Source: Cellvibrio sp. PSBB006
Lineage (GTDB): Bacteria > Pseudomonadota > Gammaproteobacteria > Pseudomonadales > Cellvibrionaceae
Direction: 5' to 3'
Assembly: GCF_002162135.1 (NCBI RefSeq)
Contig: NZ_CP021382.1
Coordinates: 806,001-870,000, forward strand
Length of the DNA: 64,000 nucleotides
The translations under genes and the position numbers were made by a program. The notes beneath the pieces are model-generated. The model did not search any database. It saw only the letters and a list, made by a program, of their open reading frames with translations, and was not told the origin of the DNA. Positions 38,401 through 46,695 of this stretch are shown one piece after another. Position 1 is the first letter of the stretch. Every line of letters starts with the position of its first letter.

Positions 38401-41035
38401 GATTCGTATCGACCTGGAAGCCGCCTACCGCATCAACCGCATTGTGCTGACCTGGGAAGCAGCCTACGGCAGTGCCTATGTGATTGAAGGTTCAACCGAC
38501 GGCAACACCTGGTCCAACATCGTGACCCGGACCAATGGCACCGGCGGTACAGAAACCTTTGACGACTTGTCAGGCACCTACCGTTATATCCGCCTCACCG
38601 GCACCCAGCGCGCTACCGTGTGGGGCTATTCATTGTTTGAGTTTGAAGTCTGGGGCGGCACCTCCGCACCTACGCCGACCATTAATGTACTAGCGCCCAC
38701 CGCCGGGCAGACTTATACCCAAGGTCAGCCAGTAAACCTGCAGGTAGGTATTTCTGATGCAAACTGGTTCAGCAATGGCGGCAGTTTCCGCTACATCCTG
38801 GACAGCAATAATCCGGTGGAAGTGATCAGCGGCACCACCATCAGCCTGGGTGCCCTGGCGGTCGGCCAGCACAGTGTTCAGGTGCAACTGCTGAATGCGT
38901 CCGGCGCCTTAACCGGCACCGCCCGAACCGTGCAGTTTACGGTTGACCCGGGTGCACCGGCAGAACCTGAGTTATTGTCCACCGGTAAGACGGTCACTAC
39001 GTCCGACATTGAGGGCGATTACGTGGGCAGCAACGCGGTGGATGGCAATATGAATACCCGTTGGAGCAGCGCCCACAGCGACAACCAATTTATCCAGATT
39101 GATCTGGGTGAAAGCATGACCATCACCCGCATCCTGCTGGAATGGGAAGGGGCCTACGGCAGCGGCTACCGTATTGAGGTTTCCGACAACGGCAGCAGCT
39201 GGACGCAAATCTATAACACCACCACCGGCAATGGCGGTACAGATGATTTAATCGTGAATGGCCAGGGCCGCTACGTGCGCCTGACCGGTACTGCACGCGC
39301 AACGCCCTGGGGCTATTCGCTGTGGGAATTCCAAGTCTGGGGTACTGAACCGGGCGGCACCGACCCAACGCCGACACCGCAAATCAGCATCACCGCACCG
39401 GCAGCGGGCCAGCAGTATCAGCAAGGCACAGCGGTGAACCTGCAAGTAGCGATCTCCGACAGTGACTGGTTTGCCGATGGTGGTCGTTATCGCTACTCGC
39501 TGGATGGCGGCGCTGCGGTGACTGTCACTAATGGCAACCCCGTGAACCTGGGCGCGTTGTCAGTCGGTAACCACAGCGTGCAGGTCACACTCGTCAACAA
39601 TCAGGGCCAGACCGTGGGCACCAGCAGTTCGGCCAGCTTCTCGGTGCGGGAATCCGGCGGCAGTACGCCAGACACCCCTGCCCCGGCCAAACTCATCCCG
39701 GTCGGCAGTAGCGCGTCAACTTCAGTCGGTGGTAATACAGCTGCTGGCGGCTTCGATGGCAACCGCGCCACCCGTTGGGAAAGCGAATCCGCTGACCCGC
39801 AGTACTTGCAGGCCGATATGGGCGAAAGCGTTTACCTGAGCCGTATGCGCCTGGATTGGGAGGGCGCCTATGCGCGGGCCTACAGCATCCAGATCTCTGC
39901 AACGGGCGGTAGCTGGCAGACCATCTACGAAACCGACAATGGCATTGGCGGCGTGGTGGATCTTGCGCTGGATGGCCAACAAGGCCGTTATATCCGCATC
40001 TACGGTACCCAGCGCGGTACGGGTTACGGTTACTCGCTGTATGACGTGGATATATACGGCATCCCCGCCGACGCGGGTGTGGCCTTTATCAACGTCGTGT
40101 CACCCAGTGCCGGCCAAGCCATTGCGGAAGATCAGAATGTCAGCTTGCAGGTCAGCATTACCGACAGCAGCTGGTTGTCCAGCGGTGGTAGTTACCGCTA
40201 CTCATTGGACGGCAATGCGCCGGTGACTTTAGCCAGTCTGACGCCAGTGAACCTCGGCATCTTGCCCACCGGTCGCCACACCCTGCGCGTCAGCCTGTTG
40301 GATGATGGCGGTAACGAAGTCGGTATTCCGCGTACCCGTGAATTTACGGTCAGCTGCGGCGACAACTGCCCCAATGTGCTGGTGTTCTCCAAAACCTCCG
40401 GCTTCCGCCACGGTTCGATCGAGGCCGGTAACGCTATGGTGCAGGATATTGCCGACACCTACGGTTTCGATATCACCTTTAGTGAAGATTCCAGCCTGTT
40501 CACCACCGCCAACCTGGCGCAATACAGCACCATCGTATTTATGAACACCACCGGCGATATCTTCAATACCAGCCAGGAAACGGCCTTCCGTTCCTACATC
40601 GAAAACGGCGGCGGTTTTGTCGGATTACATTCGGCGGCCGACACCGAACACGATTGGACCTGGTATACCGATACGCTGCTGGGCGGAGCTGAATTTATTC
40701 ACCACGGTGATGGTATCCCGCAAGCGCGCGTGGAGATCGAGCAGCCCGGTGACGTGCTGGTTAATCACATCGGCAGCGAATGGACTATCGGTGATGAGTG
40801 GTATTTCTGGCGAGATAATCCACGCAATGTGGGTAACATTGAAGTACTCGCCAATCTGGATCGTTCAAGTTACAACTCGAATTATCCAGTGGAAGATCAT
40901 CCTGTGATCTTCAAAAATACCGTGGGCGCCGGTCGTGCGTTTTACACTGCCATGGGCCACGTGGATGCCAACTTCTCTGATCCAAAAATGATCGAGATGA
41001 TTCGCAAGGCTATTGAATGGACATCGGCGGATTAA
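35483..41035 (+). CDS. Secreted multidomain fusion: PQQ-type sugar dehydrogenase / F5-8C / cytochrome c / F5-8C-linker x3 / ThuA
   Basis: An 1850-aa exported protein with a signal peptide ending near TAFAQA. Residues about 50-440 resemble the glucose/sorbosone dehydrogenase beta-propeller (HGHMGGALQFD, YAMGFRNPFRLNIDP). F5/8-type C (discoidin, CBM32-like) domains lie near 446-571, 934-1058, 1163-1288 and 1401-1526. Residues about 581-921 have two haem sites, ECTDCH (about 746) and NCAHCH (about 825), as in DUF-type cytochrome modules fused to such dehydrogenases. Between the later discoidin domains are Ig-like spacers near 1065, 1296 and 1533, each with the pattern AGQ-Y-QG--VNLQV. Residues 1630-1850 are a ThuA-like domain (VLVFSKTSGFRHGSIEAG, GGGFVGLHSAADTEHDW). 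The protein probably binds and oxidises a glycan in the periplasm or outside the cell. A GGAGA precedes the ATG. Confidence 0.88.
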   Translation: MNSLKTLWRGRSNSIDRYARWLLSVLVFNLLAATTAFAQAPVSTDFQRHVVAEGLDLPMEFEISQDGRAFVVGKCGAFYAWNLDGGVASQTSTVPNVRCEFEDGLLSVALDPDFTSNGYIYFQYTAPGSLTRVSRYTVNANNTLNLNSESILLEWQTGDEAHGHMGGALQFDTAGNLIITTGDNKAAGGYFQPAAQQTSGNTNDLRGKVLRIRPTAAGGYTIPAGNLFTGDATHRPEIYAMGFRNPFRLNIDPLTGYLYVGDIGPDASADSAEGPGGLDEINEIREAGNFGWPYIIGYNQPYAGFNPNNIVNNYNLNTGATNLPPSKSALWTIRHQATMSGPVYRFNESVDHDFKLPAYYNGKLIFWDFNSSRFFTIDLTANNNPPIAEPMPLNTNGFQGAIDAELDPRTHQLYVLQWGSGCCDKEPYGGGALYRFDHIGDRDNGTNISVGSTASATSAVGGNLAAYAVDGDPETRWESAASDPQTLNIELQQASTIGSIVITWENAYSSRYVIEGSMDGTNWDVLVNNTDGHGGTEFHLIDSTTEYRFIRLTGTERGTGYGHSIYEFEIFAGGDEEPPEELTEFAYLNMPHTLDTQFTGVPRLLSQTGVFSNTANMTPSENLLPFEPNAKLWSDRADKLRWISIPADKTINWHARDNWTYPQGTVAVKHFELPLNANNPAQTKRLETRLIVVQADGNIYGVTYKWRADNSDADLLMAGATENINITAADGSTWTQTWAYPSPTECTDCHNAESSKILGLSTRQLNKNFAYPGAGTQNQLVHWNNRNLFSPAFTNSQVSGFDKMVDISDTSASLEQRVKSYIDANCAHCHGVGKGGSQWDARYNTPLNQMQIVNANTTGIRNYLNDYGIDNAKVVAAGAPEESILYIRDKSVDPNDRMPPIGRALEHGEYIQVLEQWIDSLSGDEPEEPVGEELLSLNKPVTVSSYEGGFTGQSAVDGSATTRWGSEFEDPQWIRIDLEAAYRINRIVLTWEAAYGSAYVIEGSTDGNTWSNIVTRTNGTGGTETFDDLSGTYRYIRLTGTQRATVWGYSLFEFEVWGGTSAPTPTINVLAPTAGQTYTQGQPVNLQVGISDANWFSNGGSFRYILDSNNPVEVISGTTISLGALAVGQHSVQVQLLNASGALTGTARTVQFTVDPGAPAEPELLSTGKTVTTSDIEGDYVGSNAVDGNMNTRWSSAHSDNQFIQIDLGESMTITRILLEWEGAYGSGYRIEVSDNGSSWTQIYNTTTGNGGTDDLIVNGQGRYVRLTGTARATPWGYSLWEFQVWGTEPGGTDPTPTPQISITAPAAGQQYQQGTAVNLQVAISDSDWFADGGRYRYSLDGGAAVTVTNGNPVNLGALSVGNHSVQVTLVNNQGQTVGTSSSASFSVRESGGSTPDTPAPAKLIPVGSSASTSVGGNTAAGGFDGNRATRWESESADPQYLQADMGESVYLSRMRLDWEGAYARAYSIQISATGGSWQTIYETDNGIGGVVDLALDGQQGRYIRIYGTQRGTGYGYSLYDVDIYGIPADAGVAFINVVSPSAGQAIAEDQNVSLQVSITDSSWLSSGGSYRYSLDGNAPVTLASLTPVNLGILPTGRHTLRVSLLDDGGNEVGIPRTREFTVSCGDNCPNVLVFSKTSGFRHGSIEAGNAMVQDIADTYGFDITFSEDSSLFTTANLAQYSTIVFMNTTGDIFNTSQETAFRSYIENGGGFVGLHSAADTEHDWTWYTDTLLGGAEFIHHGDGIPQARVEIEQPGDVLVNHIGSEWTIGDEWYFWRDNPRNVGNIEVLANLDRSSYNSNYPVEDHPVIFKNTVGAGRAFYTAMGHVDANFSDPKMIEMIRKAIEWTSAD

Positions 41036-41081
41036 TCCGCCGATAGCCCGCAAAAAAACCTGAAGTTCTCACAACAATGTC

Positions 41082-41109
41082 CCCCTTCTTTTCTTAACGA
41101 AAGAAGGGG
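41082..41109. terminator. Perfect 10-bp stem after the ThuA-fusion gene
   Basis: Arms CCCCTTCTTT (41082-41091) and AAAGAAGGGG (41100-41109) pair fully around an 8-base loop, about 45 bases past the stop codon. No T-tract follows. It probably ends or stabilises the long transcript before the next TonB receptor gene. Confidence 0.5.
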
Positions 41110-41215
41110 TGACCATTCCCTTCAACATCCATTACACTCCACGCCGCTGCAAAAAATTTTGTCGCAGCGCGCCATATGACTGCAGACATACCCTTAACGA
41201 GTGAAGAGACGCATT

Positions 41216-43114
41216 ATGAGATTTTCGCCACTGCTGCCCATTGCCCTGACCATGGCGTCAGCACCACTGTATGCCCAACAGCTCCAGGAACCATTACAGG
41301 AACAACTCATTGTGACTGGCACCTATAGCCCGCTCACAACGACGCAAGTGTCATCGACTGTCAGTGTGATTGATCGCGCGACAATTACCCAACTTAACAA
41401 AACCAATCTTGCTGATGTTTTACAAACGGTTCCGGGCGTTCTCGTCGAGCGTCAGGGCGGTCCCGGTGGTTTAACTGTTGCCTCGATTCGCGGCGGTGAA
41501 TCCAACTACACCATGGTGATGGTTGACGGTGTTGCCATGAACGATCCCGGCAATACACGCGGCGGTGCATTTGATCTTGGCAACATCAATGTGGATTCCA
41601 TCGAGCGCATTGAAATTGTGAGTGGTCCACAATCAGCAATTTACGGCGCCGATGCTTTGGCTGGCGTAATCAATATTATTACCTTGCGCCCGCAGGAGGG
41701 TCATCAGCAAACCCTGTCTGCTGCCGGCGGCGATGAAGGCTATCAACAAATCGGTTTAGGCGCGTCCGGTAAAACCGAACAATTCGATTACTCACTGCAA
41801 TTCCGCGCACGCGATAGCGGCGAGCCGGTGGAAGGCAGTGAAGCAGAAGACAACGAAGCCAACCTGCGTTTAGGTTGGCAACCCAACGACGCGCATTATA
41901 TTGCCGTAAGTTACCGTTATTTTGACGGCGAGCGCAGTAGTTATCCTGAACAAAGTGGCGGTCCTTTGTTTGCAACATCACCCGACCTGGATTTCACCGA
42001 TTACACCGACGAAAGCGCCGCACTTACCTGGCAATATCAGGTCACGGAATTCTGGAAAAGCCAGGTACAAGCAACACGCTATCAGCGTGAAGAAGATTAC
42101 GAATCACCCGGCATTGCACCTTATATGGCCGTGCCCGCCAACGGCGCGCAGACTGAATTCACGCGCGATCAAATGTCCTGGATTAACACCCTCGGTCAGC
42201 AAGGAAAATTCTGGGCTAACCTCGGCGTAGAACAGCGTAAAGAAGATGGCGACAGTCGCGGTTATCTCGATATCGGCTTCCCCTTCCCCACCGACTTCTC
42301 TCTTGAACGCACCACCGACAGCGGTTTTGTCGATCTGAATGCACAAGTTAACGAACGCTTGTTGTTACAAGGCAGTGTGCGCTACGACGACCCGGAAAAT
42401 TTTGACAGCCAGACGTCTACCAAAGTCGGTTTACGTTTTGCGCTTACCGATGCAGTAACCCTGCGTTCAAGCTTCGGCGAAGGCTACAAATTGCCGAGCT
42501 TTTTTGCGTTAGGTCATCCCTTGGTCGGCAACCCGGCATTGCAACCGGAAAAAGCGGAAAGTTGGGATGTGGGCATTGAATGGCAAGTGAATGATCAACT
42601 ATTTAGCAGCGTAAATTATTTTGACAACGCCTACCGCGACGCCATCGATTTCGACAGCGAATTATTTACCAACGTCAACCGCGATCGCGTCGACACCAGC
42701 GGCGTGGAATGGCAAGCCCAGTGGCAAAGCATCGATGGCCGCGTCGGTGTACGCACTCATGCGACCTATACGGATATTGATGTGAAAGACAGCGTCTCCA
42801 TCCTCACCGGCCGTCCACAAGCCCGCGCCGGTGTAACGGTAAACTGGCAAGTGAATGACAGCTGGAATACGTCAGTGGATTACCAATGGGTCGACGAACA
42901 ATTCGCCAGCAGCCAACACACCGGCGACACCGTGTTTGAGAAACTGGATGAATATCATCGCGTGGATGCGAATGTATTCTGGAATATCAACGAGGTGGTG
43001 AAAGCGAATTTCACGCTGGAAAATGTGCTGGACGAGGAATATCAAACTGCCGTTGGCTTCCCTGCTCCCGGTGTATTGTGGCGAGTGGGTTTGCGCTGGC
43101 AGTTGGCTAATTAA
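41216..43114 (+). CDS. BtuB-type TonB-dependent receptor
   Basis: A 632-aa protein. The ATG at 41216 (MRFSPLLPIALT) is preferred over the in-frame GTG at 41201: it begins right at the signal peptide and has a GAAGAG upstream. The signal peptide ends near LYAQQ. A TonB box-like EQLIVTGTY precedes the plug (LADVLQTVPGVLVERQGG, SIRGGESNYTMVMVDGVAMN, IVSGPQSAIYGADALAGVINI). The barrel is short, about 22 strands, ending in WRVGLRWQLAN. Proportions and plug sequence resemble the BtuB/CirA group. No B12-box or cobalamin riboswitch was seen in the 180 bp upstream, so cobalamin should not be assumed as ligand. The DUF1566 gene converges 18 bp downstream. Confidence 0.92.
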   Translation: MRFSPLLPIALTMASAPLYAQQLQEPLQEQLIVTGTYSPLTTTQVSSTVSVIDRATITQLNKTNLADVLQTVPGVLVERQGGPGGLTVASIRGGESNYTMVMVDGVAMNDPGNTRGGAFDLGNINVDSIERIEIVSGPQSAIYGADALAGVINIITLRPQEGHQQTLSAAGGDEGYQQIGLGASGKTEQFDYSLQFRARDSGEPVEGSEAEDNEANLRLGWQPNDAHYIAVSYRYFDGERSSYPEQSGGPLFATSPDLDFTDYTDESAALTWQYQVTEFWKSQVQATRYQREEDYESPGIAPYMAVPANGAQTEFTRDQMSWINTLGQQGKFWANLGVEQRKEDGDSRGYLDIGFPFPTDFSLERTTDSGFVDLNAQVNERLLLQGSVRYDDPENFDSQTSTKVGLRFALTDAVTLRSSFGEGYKLPSFFALGHPLVGNPALQPEKAESWDVGIEWQVNDQLFSSVNYFDNAYRDAIDFDSELFTNVNRDRVDTSGVEWQAQWQSIDGRVGVRTHATYTDIDVKDSVSILTGRPQARAGVTVNWQVNDSWNTSVDYQWVDEQFASSQHTGDTVFEKLDEYHRVDANVFWNINEVVKANFTLENVLDEEYQTAVGFPAPGVLWRVGLRWQLAN

Positions 43115-43132
43115 ATAATGTAATGACACCGG

Positions 43133-43723
43133 CTATTGCGGTGAATCCTGCTTATTGCCGCGTACCAGATGCACCGGCAAAGGATTGCCGCGATAGCCGT
43201 TGTAATAATAAGAAACCCCGTTACCGAAATGTACGGTCTGCGCATGCTCCGGATATTTTTCGTAAGCGGAAACTGACCAGTAAGGTGAGGCTAGAGTATT
43301 AGAAAAATACGGCTTTATTTCGGAAGACTGCTGCAAGCTATACAACTGCTTTAACTCATCAATGGTTGGCACACGCCAATCGGTGAAGCCACATAACGTA
43401 TCGTTATTAGCTGCTTTTACCAACGCATTCCAATCATCAAAAGCAATGCTCCCGACCTTATCAGCACCCACACCACCCCAACGAAAAATTTTATCTTTAT
43501 CGTGCAGACTGTCGTCGTCTGCTTTTAATTCCCATACCAAACTGGTTTGATGATCTTGCAGGCAGCGCGCTGCGGTTGATGTCGGCTCACCCTCAGCACT
43601 CAATGAAATATAAAAATCTGCTGACACCTTTTTCTCCGTATCGGCGAACAGATACTGCGGTATTACAGTAATAACCATTGCAGCCATGACAACAGCCTGT
43701 TTTGTAGCGCTAATTTTTTTCAT
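43133..43723 (-). CDS. Exported DUF1566 (Lcl C-terminal-like) protein
   Basis: A 196-aa protein with a signal peptide (AVVMAAMVITVIPQYLFADT). The mature part has the DUF1566 pattern: TSLVWELKADD, a W-G repeat, CGFTDWRVPTIDELKQLYSL and YWSVSAYEKYPEHAQTVHFG, ending in LVRGNK. DUF1566 proteins are secreted or surface proteins, often fused to adhesin-like modules, and their role is not established. Its stop lies 18 bp from the convergent TonB receptor stop. The LysR gene is 65 bp upstream on the same strand, and co-transcription is possible but not evident. Confidence 0.85.
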   Translation of the reverse strand: MKKISATKQAVVMAAMVITVIPQYLFADTEKKVSADFYISLSAEGEPTSTAARCLQDHQTSLVWELKADDDSLHDKDKIFRWGGVGADKVGSIAFDDWNALVKAANNDTLCGFTDWRVPTIDELKQLYSLQQSSEIKPYFSNTLASPYWSVSAYEKYPEHAQTVHFGNGVSYYYNGYRGNPLPVHLVRGNKQDSPQ

Positions 43724-43788
43724 GATTGATAGTCCGATGTGATAATTGACTGCAAGAAATCATAACCCAAGCAAATGGTTACTGCTAT

Positions 43789-44742
43789 TTAAACACTAAA
43801 TGTATTTAGGTCGCTCAGTGGAATGTGCAGCCTTTTATCTTCGGCAAACGCATTGAGTAAGTAATCCAGGGTCACTCGCACACGTGGAGCAATCAATGCA
43901 CGGTGGGGATACTGCATGACCAGCTCATAGCTGCCCGGATTGTGGATGCCAGGCAACAACACATTCAAATCACCTGACACCAGATGCGCCCATGCGTGAT
44001 GCACACCAACTTGTGCAATACCGATACCGGCCAGCGCCGCCCGCACCAGCGACTCGGGCTCGGAGAGTGTCAGCACAGCGGCACATGGATCAATGGAAGT
44101 CGAACCGCCATCAGCGGTGTGAAAATTCCATGGTGATAATCGTCCTCCTAAAAATTTTCGGGCAATTAATTTATGACGAACAAGATCTTGTGGGGTACGA
44201 GGAATACCGCGCTGGGACAAATAGGCTGGCGTCGCCACCAGCACCATATTCAGACGGCAGATAGGGCGTGATATCAGCGCCGAATCGGTAATCACGCCAC
44301 CTCTGACGGCGATATCGTAACCCTCCTGCACAAAGTCAATCATGCGATCATCAAAATCTACTTCCACTGACAATTCTGGATACCGCGCTAATAGACCCGG
44401 CAATATCGGCATGATTTGCTCGCGACCAAAAGCAACACTACTTGCAATACGAATACGCCCACTTGGCGCCTGTTGGCGGGAGGCCACCGCTTCGACTGCA
44501 GTATCCAGGGCAGCCAAGGCAATGCGCGCCTGCTCCAGGAAAGCAGCCCCCTCATCTGTCAGGCTAAGTGTGCGCGTTGTTCGGTTCATCAAACGCACAC
44601 CCAAACTCTGCTCCAGGCTTGCCACATTTTTACTGACTGCCGCCGAGCTAATTCCCAATACCCGCGCCGCAGCGGCGAAGCTCCCCGCATCTGCTGCCTG
44701 GATAAATGACAGGATTGCCCGTACACGTTTAGATGAGCTCAT
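43789..44742 (-). CDS. LysR-family transcriptional regulator
   Basis: A 317-aa protein of standard LysR length. The N-terminal winged helix-turn-helix (ILSFIQAADAGSFAAAARVL, SKNVASLEQSLGVRLMNRTT) is followed by a linker helix and the substrate-binding domain (SGRIRIASSVAFGREQIMPI, YDIAVRGGVITDSALISRPI), the layout of the DsdC/AaeR-like group that often controls a divergent neighbour. The divergent DUF1330-ABM pair starts about 150 bp away, and inverted repeats lie between them. The inducer is unknown. Confidence 0.95.
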   Translation of the reverse strand: MSSSKRVRAILSFIQAADAGSFAAAARVLGISSAAVSKNVASLEQSLGVRLMNRTTRTLSLTDEGAAFLEQARIALAALDTAVEAVASRQQAPSGRIRIASSVAFGREQIMPILPGLLARYPELSVEVDFDDRMIDFVQEGYDIAVRGGVITDSALISRPICRLNMVLVATPAYLSQRGIPRTPQDLVRHKLIARKFLGGRLSPWNFHTADGGSTSIDPCAAVLTLSEPESLVRAALAGIGIAQVGVHHAWAHLVSGDLNVLLPGIHNPGSYELVMQYPHRALIAPRVRVTLDYLLNAFAEDKRLHIPLSDLNTFSV

Positions 44743-44788
44743 AGTAGAGCGCCTTTAAGGTTGGTTAGGGAGTGCCGCTCATTATCAA

Positions 44789-44850
44789 CCTTAGGTTATG
44801 CAATCATCAACCAATCATCGACTTATGGTTTCTAATAATGTGGATTATTA
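44789..44850. promoter_or_regulatory. Putative LysR operator region (two inverted repeats)
   Basis: In the 149-bp gap between the LysR gene and the divergent DUF1330 gene are two palindromes. One is AACCTTAGGTT at 44789-44799 (5-base arms). The other is TAATAAT-GTGG-ATTATTA at 44833-44850 (7-base arms, 4-base spacer). The second fits the T-N11-A form and length of LysR recognition sites. Position and symmetry support an operator; no binding evidence is available. Confidence 0.45.
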
Positions 44851-44891
44851 TCAGCCGACTCACCCGGCAGCTATCACTCTGGAATTTAGCG

Positions 44892-45290
44892 ATGAAAACA
44901 CTTTTGACATTCGTGCTTGCGGGCATCTTGAACAGTTCAATTACTGCGTACGCATTAGACGTAACTGAGACCAAAGGGCTGGCCTATTACATCTCTGAGT
45001 TTGAGGTGACCGATACCGAGGGGATAAAGCCCTATAGCGCCCAGGTTACTGCCAGCTTTCAACCTTATGGCGGACGTTATATGGTGCGCGGAGGCAAAAT
45101 TACATCGCTGGAAGGCAAACAGGATAAGCGAATGGTGATTATCGCCTTTGACAGCCTCGAACAAGCCAAAGCCTGGTATTACTCCGAGCGTTATCAATCC
45201 CTCATTCCGATTCGTCAGAAATCCGCCACAGCAACAGTTTATTTTGTGGAAGGGGTATCGCTGCCGCTTAATACACAAAACTCGCACTGA
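44892..45290 (+). CDS. Exported DUF1330 family protein
   Basis: A 132-aa protein when started at 44892, which gives a clean signal peptide (MKTLLTFVLAGILNSSITAYA). The in-frame extension to 44772 would add 40 residues across the LysR intergenic region and is rejected. The mature part is a ferredoxin-like dimeric alpha/beta-barrel: AYYISEFEVTDTEGIKPYSA, GGRYMVRGGKITSLEG, VIIAFDSLEQAKAWYYSERY. DUF1330 proteins are usually cytoplasmic and of unknown role, so export is unusual. It is followed 32 bp later by an ABM-domain gene of the same fold class, probably in one operon under the divergent LysR regulator. Confidence 0.85.
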   Translation: MKTLLTFVLAGILNSSITAYALDVTETKGLAYYISEFEVTDTEGIKPYSAQVTASFQPYGGRYMVRGGKITSLEGKQDKRMVIIAFDSLEQAKAWYYSERYQSLIPIRQKSATATVYFVEGVSLPLNTQNSH

Positions 45291-45322
45291 ACCTCTTACA
45301 TTTTGAATACCAGGAGATATCC

Positions 45323-45736
45323 ATGAGACTTAATATGAACCTGCTAAAAAGCATTACTTTTTTATTGATATTGGTTTTTAGCGCATTCACACAATCGGCG
45401 TCCGAACAGCTGGTGCGGCTCTCTCGCCTGGAGATTGATCCGGCGCAGTTGGATGATTACAAAAAAGCGCTCAAGAAAGAGATTGAAGATTCCATACGGC
45501 TTGAGCCGGGGGTATTGACCCTGTATGCAGTGTTTGAAAAAAATCGGCCAAACCACCTGACCATTTTAGAGATCTACGCCGATCAGGAGGCTTATCAAGC
45601 GCACATTAAAAGCCCTCATTTTTTAAAGTACAAAGTCGGCACTCAAGCCATGGTGAAACACCTTGAACTGATTGATGGCGATGCATTGATTCCCAACCTG
45701 GGTATTAAACCCGCCCCTGCTCAAGATGAGCGCTAG
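45323..45736 (+). CDS. Exported antibiotic-biosynthesis-monooxygenase (ABM/YgiN-like) domain protein
   Basis: A 137-aa protein with a strong AGGAGA six bases before the ATG and a signal peptide (LLILVFSAFTQSA). The mature domain has the ABM pattern: VRLSRLEIDPAQLDDYKKAL, EPGVLTLYAVFEKNRPNHLT, ILEIYADQEAYQAHIKSPHF. The family includes quinol monooxygenases such as YgiN and polyketide-modifying oxygenases; a periplasmic location is less common. It pairs with the DUF1330 gene 32 bp upstream, suggesting both act on the same small molecule. Its stop overlaps the stop of the convergent TPR gene by four bases. Confidence 0.87.
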   Translation: MRLNMNLLKSITFLLILVFSAFTQSASEQLVRLSRLEIDPAQLDDYKKALKKEIEDSIRLEPGVLTLYAVFEKNRPNHLTILEIYADQEAYQAHIKSPHFLKYKVGTQAMVKHLELIDGDALIPNLGIKPAPAQDER

Positions 45737-46695
45737 TGAACCTCCAACATCTGCCTGGCCTTTTGCGCATAGAGTCCATTTGCACCGGCGATCTCCATCA
45801 AATAATCAGCCGCTCTTGCTGGTTCACCGCAAGCGCGTAAAGCAAGCGCTAAATAAAATCGAATGCGTTCGTTGGTAGCATCGTTTGCATAGAGTTGTTC
45901 CAGTTTTGCCAGTGCCGTAGCTGGATTGTCCAGCGATAATTGCAGCACCGCGAGGTCCAGGGATGTCTCCCGGTCTTCCGGGTAATGACGCAACAGTTTT
46001 GCAAAAGCCGCCTCCGCGCGTTGCTTGGCACCCAGGGCTATGTGGACCAATCCGAGATGACGCAAGGCAATATGATCATCCGGTTTAATGTGTAGTGCAC
46101 GTTCTAATGCATTCTGGCAACTACCAAAGTCCTTGCGTAAAAAATAGCAGACGCCTAATTGCGCCCATGCATCTACGTCAGCAGGATTTTGCTGCAAAAC
46201 TTGTTGATAGAGTTCAATCGCTTCGTCAACCCGGCCTTGGGCCGCGATAGCCGTTCCCAGTCGCACCATTAAATGTGCAGTGTGCGGACGAATTGCCAGC
46301 GCACGCAACCAACTGTATTCAGCGCGCTGAAAATTTCCTGCATGCAAACAGAATCGTCCGAGGTTGTCCCAGGCTTGCAGGTTATCCGGGGCAATATCCA
46401 CCGCCTTTTCGAGGTGTGCCATCCCCTCTTCTGCCGACCCCAGGTTCATCAACACCTGACCAAGATTACTGTGAGCCATGGATAGATCCGGGTTTAAATC
46501 CAGTGCCATGCGTAAATGTAACAGCGCTTCATCCCAACGTTGGCACTGACCATAAATAAACCCCAAATTATTATGGGCAGTCGCATTCTCCGAATCCACC
46601 GTTAGCGCAGCCAGGTAAGCAGACTCTGCTGCTCTCAGGTTGCCATTTAAATGCGCTTCTACACCGGCTTTGATTTGTTCAATGGCTGTATTCAT
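45733..46695 (-). CDS. Tetratricopeptide-repeat protein at the 3' end of the eCIS operon
   Basis: A 320-aa protein made almost wholly of TPR units (about eight), e.g. HNNLGFIYGQCQRWDEALLH, AHSNLGQVLMNLGSAEEGMA and AWAQLGVCYFLRKDFGSCQN. No signal peptide or enzymatic domain was seen. Its ATG follows directly on the stop codon of the DUF4157 protein gene with no gap, so it is translationally coupled to it. TPR solenoids bind proteins; a role as chaperone or adaptor for the neighbouring cargo candidate is an inference from coupling only. Confidence 0.88.
   Translation of the reverse strand: MNTAIEQIKAGVEAHLNGNLRAAESAYLAALTVDSENATAHNNLGFIYGQCQRWDEALLHLRMALDLNPDLSMAHSNLGQVLMNLGSAEEGMAHLEKAVDIAPDNLQAWDNLGRFCLHAGNFQRAEYSWLRALAIRPHTAHLMVRLGTAIAAQGRVDEAIELYQQVLQQNPADVDAWAQLGVCYFLRKDFGSCQNALERALHIKPDDHIALRHLGLVHIALGAKQRAEAAFAKLLRHYPEDRETSLDLAVLQLSLDNPATALAKLEQLYANDATNERIRFYLALALRACGEPARAADYLMEIAGANGLYAQKARQMLEVH

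Noticed and set aside
41036..41215. Cobalamin riboswitch before the BtuB-like receptor
   Set aside because: The gap is only 180 bp and no B12-box-like sequence was seen, so cobalamin was not assigned as the ligand.
44772..44891. Extended N-terminus for the DUF1330 protein
   Set aside because: The extra 40 residues lie across the LysR-DUF1330 promoter region and would bury the signal peptide.
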